Positions 5,832-7,920 of a stretch of 7,920 nucleotides of DNA are shown piece by piece. Both the position numbers and the translations under genes were made by a program. Below the pieces are notes generated by a model. That model worked only from the letters and a program-made list of their open reading frames with translations, was not told the DNA's origin and did no database searches. How positions within the stretch are numbered: position 1 is the stretch's first letter; every line of letters starts with the position of its first letter. This DNA comes from JBJKRW01 sp046704445 (GTDB taxonomy: Bacteria > Patescibacteriota > Microgenomatia > UBA1406 > GWC2-37-13), in assembly GCA_046704445.1 (NCBI GenBank), contig JBJKRW010000026.1, forward strand, positions 1 to 7,920, given 5' to 3'.

Positions 5832-7490
5832 ATGACAAAATCAAAACTGATGTTTTTGATCTTTTTATTCGGATTTCTCTGTATTCTCGCCAAACTTTTT
5901 CTGATCCAAATAATCAGTCCAAGATCATCGAGCGATCCCTATTTGACGACCCAGAAGATTCCTGCAGAACGGGGAAGAATATTCGACCGGAACGGTAAAC
6001 CCCTGGCATTAAATCAAAACAGTTACCTTCTATATTTGGAGCCCCAGAAAATTTCGGACGAGCAAACATTGGTACGTTCCCTTGCCCCAATTTTGCATAT
6101 TCAAGAGGCTTCTCTAGAGGCGAGAATAGATAAAACAAAGGTGTGGGAGGCAATTCGCTCGGGACTTGACGAAAGCACAAAGAATGCCATCGCCGCCCTT
6201 CATCTTCCCGGAGTGGGGTTTGACTATTCCACTCAGCGATATTATCCGGAAGCATCGCTTTCGGCTCATGTCCTGGGATTTGTGGGAAAAAATTCGCAGG
6301 ACGAAAACGTGGGCTACTTCGGACTCGAAGGATACTACAACAAGGATCTGAAAGGCTTGCCGGGTATTCTGGAGTCGGAAAGAGATCCTTTGGGAAAACC
6401 CATGTTGATAGGCACACAAGACCGTGTGGATCCGGAAAACGGCAGAGACCTCGTGCTTACAATTGACAAGGCGATTCAGGACATAAGCAAACAGAAACTT
6501 CTCGAAGGTCTCAAACTCTATGATGCGAAGCAGGGATGTACGATAACCGCGGATCCCAACACGATGCAGATTCTCGCGCTGGTCTGTCTACCCGACTACG
6601 ATCCTTCCCAATACTATCAATTTACTCAAGACGAATTCAAAAATCCTGCAATTTCCGAGATTTACGAACCCGGTTCCATCTTCAAACCTTTGGTTATGGC
6701 GGCCGCGGTACAGGAAAAGAAAGTTCAACCGAATGATATATATGACGAAAAAGGACCGGTTCAGATTGGTGCTTACCATATCCAGACATGGGACAATACC
6801 TATGAGGGAAAAATTACCATGACGCGTATTCTCGAAAAATCCTCAAATGTGGGGATGGTATATGTAGGAAGCAGATTGGGTGACGATAAGCTCTACGAAT
6901 ACATACAAAAGTTCGGATTCGGGCAGCTTACCGGAATTGATCTGCAAGGGGAGACTGCGGGTTACATCAAACCGAAAAAAGACTGGTATCCTATCGATTT
7001 CGCGACCGCCACATTCGGTCAGGGTATAGCAGTAACGCCCATGCAGATGATCCGGGCTTTTGCGTCGGTTATCAACGGAGGAAAATTGCTGAAACCGTAT
7101 GTAGTAAAAGAAATGGAAAGTTCCGGTCAGACGCAAAAAATAAATCCGCAGCTTGAACGAAACGTAATTTCTCCGTTAACTTCGGATATCCTTAAAAAAA
7201 TGCTGGTGGCGACGGTCGAACACGGTGAAGTCAGATGGGCGCGTCCCAAGGGATATCTTATCGGCGGCAAGACAGGCACCGCACAGGTTCCGATAAAAGG
7301 CGTATACGATCCGTCAAAAACAATTGCGTCGTTTATAGGATTTGCGCCCGCAAACGATCCGAAATTTATTACTTTGGTTATGTTGCGGGAACCGAAAGCG
7401 TCCCCCTGGGGTTCGGAAACCGCCGCACCGATATTTTTTGAGATCGCCAAGCAATTATTAGTATATTATAATATACCACCGAGCCAATGA
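5832..7490 (+). CDS. ftsI: Class B penicillin-binding protein, peptidoglycan transpeptidase FtsI (PBP3/PBP2-like)
   Basis: FtsI is the septal D,D-transpeptidase that cross-links peptidoglycan during division. The 552-residue protein has an N-terminal membrane anchor (about 6-27), the pedestal/dimerisation domain beginning at ERGRIFDRNGKPLA (46-59), and a transpeptidase domain with all three catalytic motifs: SIFK (282-285, with nucleophile S282), SSN (337-339) and KTG (480-482, in GGKTGTAQVP). GVGFDYSTQRYYPE (127-140) and HVLGFVG (146-152) are also family blocks. No PASTA repeats follow the transpeptidase domain, which ends near the C-terminus. Its position after ftsL supports a septal role rather than the elongation-type PBP2 (MrdA). 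The ATG is at 5832; no Shine-Dalgarno is visible and the gene ends with TGA. All catalytic residues are present, so it should be an active beta-lactam target. Confidence 0.95.
   Translation: MTKSKLMFLIFLFGFLCILAKLFLIQIISPRSSSDPYLTTQKIPAERGRIFDRNGKPLALNQNSYLLYLEPQKISDEQTLVRSLAPILHIQEASLEARIDKTKVWEAIRSGLDESTKNAIAALHLPGVGFDYSTQRYYPEASLSAHVLGFVGKNSQDENVGYFGLEGYYNKDLKGLPGILESERDPLGKPMLIGTQDRVDPENGRDLVLTIDKAIQDISKQKLLEGLKLYDAKQGCTITADPNTMQILALVCLPDYDPSQYYQFTQDEFKNPAISEIYEPGSIFKPLVMAAAVQEKKVQPNDIYDEKGPVQIGAYHIQTWDNTYEGKITMTRILEKSSNVGMVYVGSRLGDDKLYEYIQKFGFGQLTGIDLQGETAGYIKPKKDWYPIDFATATFGQGIAVTPMQMIRAFASVINGGKLLKPYVVKEMESSGQTQKINPQLERNVISPLTSDILKKMLVATVEHGEVRWARPKGYLIGGKTGTAQVPIKGVYDPSKTIASFIGFAPANDPKFITLVMLREPKASPWGSETAAPIFFEIAKQLLVYYNIPPSQ
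7444..7472 (+). promoter_or_regulatory. possible internal promoter for the MurE-like gene
   Basis: Within the last codons of ftsI a perfect TATAAT (7467-7472) lies 17 bases after TCGCCA (7444-7449, 4 of 6 to the -35 consensus). Transcription would begin near 7479, about 54 bases before the next ATG. The -10 sits inside a palindrome and the region is locally A/T-rich, so a chance match is quite possible. Confidence 0.3.
7461..7476. repeat. 16-bp perfect palindrome at the 3' end of ftsI
   Basis: GTATATTATAATATAC reads the same on both strands with no mismatch. It encodes residues V544 to I548 plus the first base of the P549 codon of FtsI and ends 12 bases before its stop codon. It could be an operator-like site, a weak cruciform, or simply an A/T-rich coincidence; no T-run follows to make it a terminator. 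Confidence 0.6.
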
Positions 7491-7532
7491 ACGATTGATG
7501 CGGCCGTATCGCCTTAACAGTTGATAGATGCC

Positions 7533-7920
7533 ATGATGCAAAAGATAAAGAATATCTACCATTTATTCCAGGCAATTGCCGCGAATATTTTTTTTGGCTT
7601 TCCGAGCAGAAAAATAACAATGATCGGAGTTACCGGAACCGACGGAAAAACAACCACCACTCATCTTATCTATCACATACTCAAATCGTCAGGCAAAAAG
7701 GTTTCTATGATTTCTTCGGTTTATGCAGTGATAGCGGGAAAGGAGTATAAAACAGGTTTTCATGTGACCACTCCCGACGTGTTTCTGCTCCAGAATCTTT
7801 TGGCGCAAAGCGCAAAACATCACGACCAATATTTTGTCCTTGAAACCACTGCTCACGGACTCGATCAAAATCGTGTTTGGGGAGTTCATTACCGTATTTC
7901 GGCGTTGACCAATATTACTC
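7533..7920 (+). CDS. MurE-like Mur ligase lacking the N-terminal UDP-binding domain (3' partial)
   Basis: Mur ligases of the MurE type use ATP to add the third residue (meso-diaminopimelate or lysine) to UDP-MurNAc-L-Ala-D-Glu in the cytoplasm. The visible 129 residues contain the ATP loop GVTGTDGKTTTT (32-43), HVTTPD (77-82), ETTAHGLDQNRV (104-115, matching E-V-S-S-H-x-L-x-Q-x-R-V of MurE) and ALTNIT (124-129), after which the gene leaves the window. In normal MurE about 100 residues precede the ATP loop; here only about 30 do. An in-frame TAA at 7515-7517 excludes an upstream extension, so domain 1 is really absent. The start is ATG 7533 or the adjacent ATG 7536; neither has a Shine-Dalgarno. 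Its place after ftsI is the normal murE slot. Function as MurE is inferred; another Mur-ligase-like amide ligase is possible. Confidence 0.82.
   Translation, partial: MMQKIKNIYHLFQAIAANIFFGFPSRKITMIGVTGTDGKTTTTHLIYHILKSSGKKVSMISSVYAVIAGKEYKTGFHVTTPDVFLLQNLLAQSAKHHDQYFVLETTAHGLDQNRVWGVHYRISALTNIT

Noticed and set aside
5342..5893. Minus-strand open frame of 183 codons across rsmH, ftsL and ftsI starts
   Set aside because: It spans three well-supported genes on the other strand and shows no domain or promoter of its own.
7588..7595. Run of eight T in the MurE-like gene as a slippery or frameshift site
   Set aside because: The reading frame is intact and matches the family on both sides of the run, so no frameshift needs explaining.

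Overview
The window looks like a compact bacterial chromosome segment devoted almost entirely to cell-wall synthesis and division. I see no mobile element, CRISPR array, rRNA or tRNA. TAA, TAG and TGA all end convincing genes (for example TGA ends mraZ and ftsI), so the standard bacterial code applies. Short gene lengths, overlapping or nearly abutting genes, few Shine-Dalgarno sequences, an archaeal/CPR-type nucleoside phosphorylase and a MurE-like ligase without its first domain together suggest a Candidate Phyla Radiation (Patescibacteria) genome. That placement is inference, perhaps 60% likely. Use of TGA as a stop argues against the code-25 lineages (Gracilibacteria, Absconditabacteria).

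Layout. At the left edge (3-263, +) is the C-terminal gamma domain of the DNA translocase FtsK. Facing it across about 20 bases is a three-gene minus-strand unit running leftward from 4129: murJ (lipid II flippase), then an AMP/thymidine-phosphorylase-family gene, then mltG (endolytic transglycosylase). Both junctions in this unit overlap. A 95-base divergent intergenic region (4130-4224) carries back-to-back promoter-like sequences whose predicted start sites lie almost on the two start codons. To the right is the head of a classical dcw (division and cell wall) cluster: mraZ, rsmH, an ftsL-like gene, ftsI (class B penicillin-binding transpeptidase), and the beginning of a MurE-like ligase that runs off the right edge.

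How the genes fit together. A MurE-type ligase would act on the cytoplasmic peptidoglycan precursor, MurJ flips lipid II, FtsI with FtsL cross-links septal wall, and MltG cuts nascent glycan strands. FtsK clears chromosome ends from the septum. MraZ and RsmH are the usual regulator/methyltransferase pair at the start of dcw. The phosphorylase is the odd member. No wholly new multi-gene system is evident. The points most worth a second look are the apparently leaderless mraZ, the domain-less MurE-like ligase, and the N-terminally short AMP-phosphorylase-like enzyme embedded between murJ and mltG.
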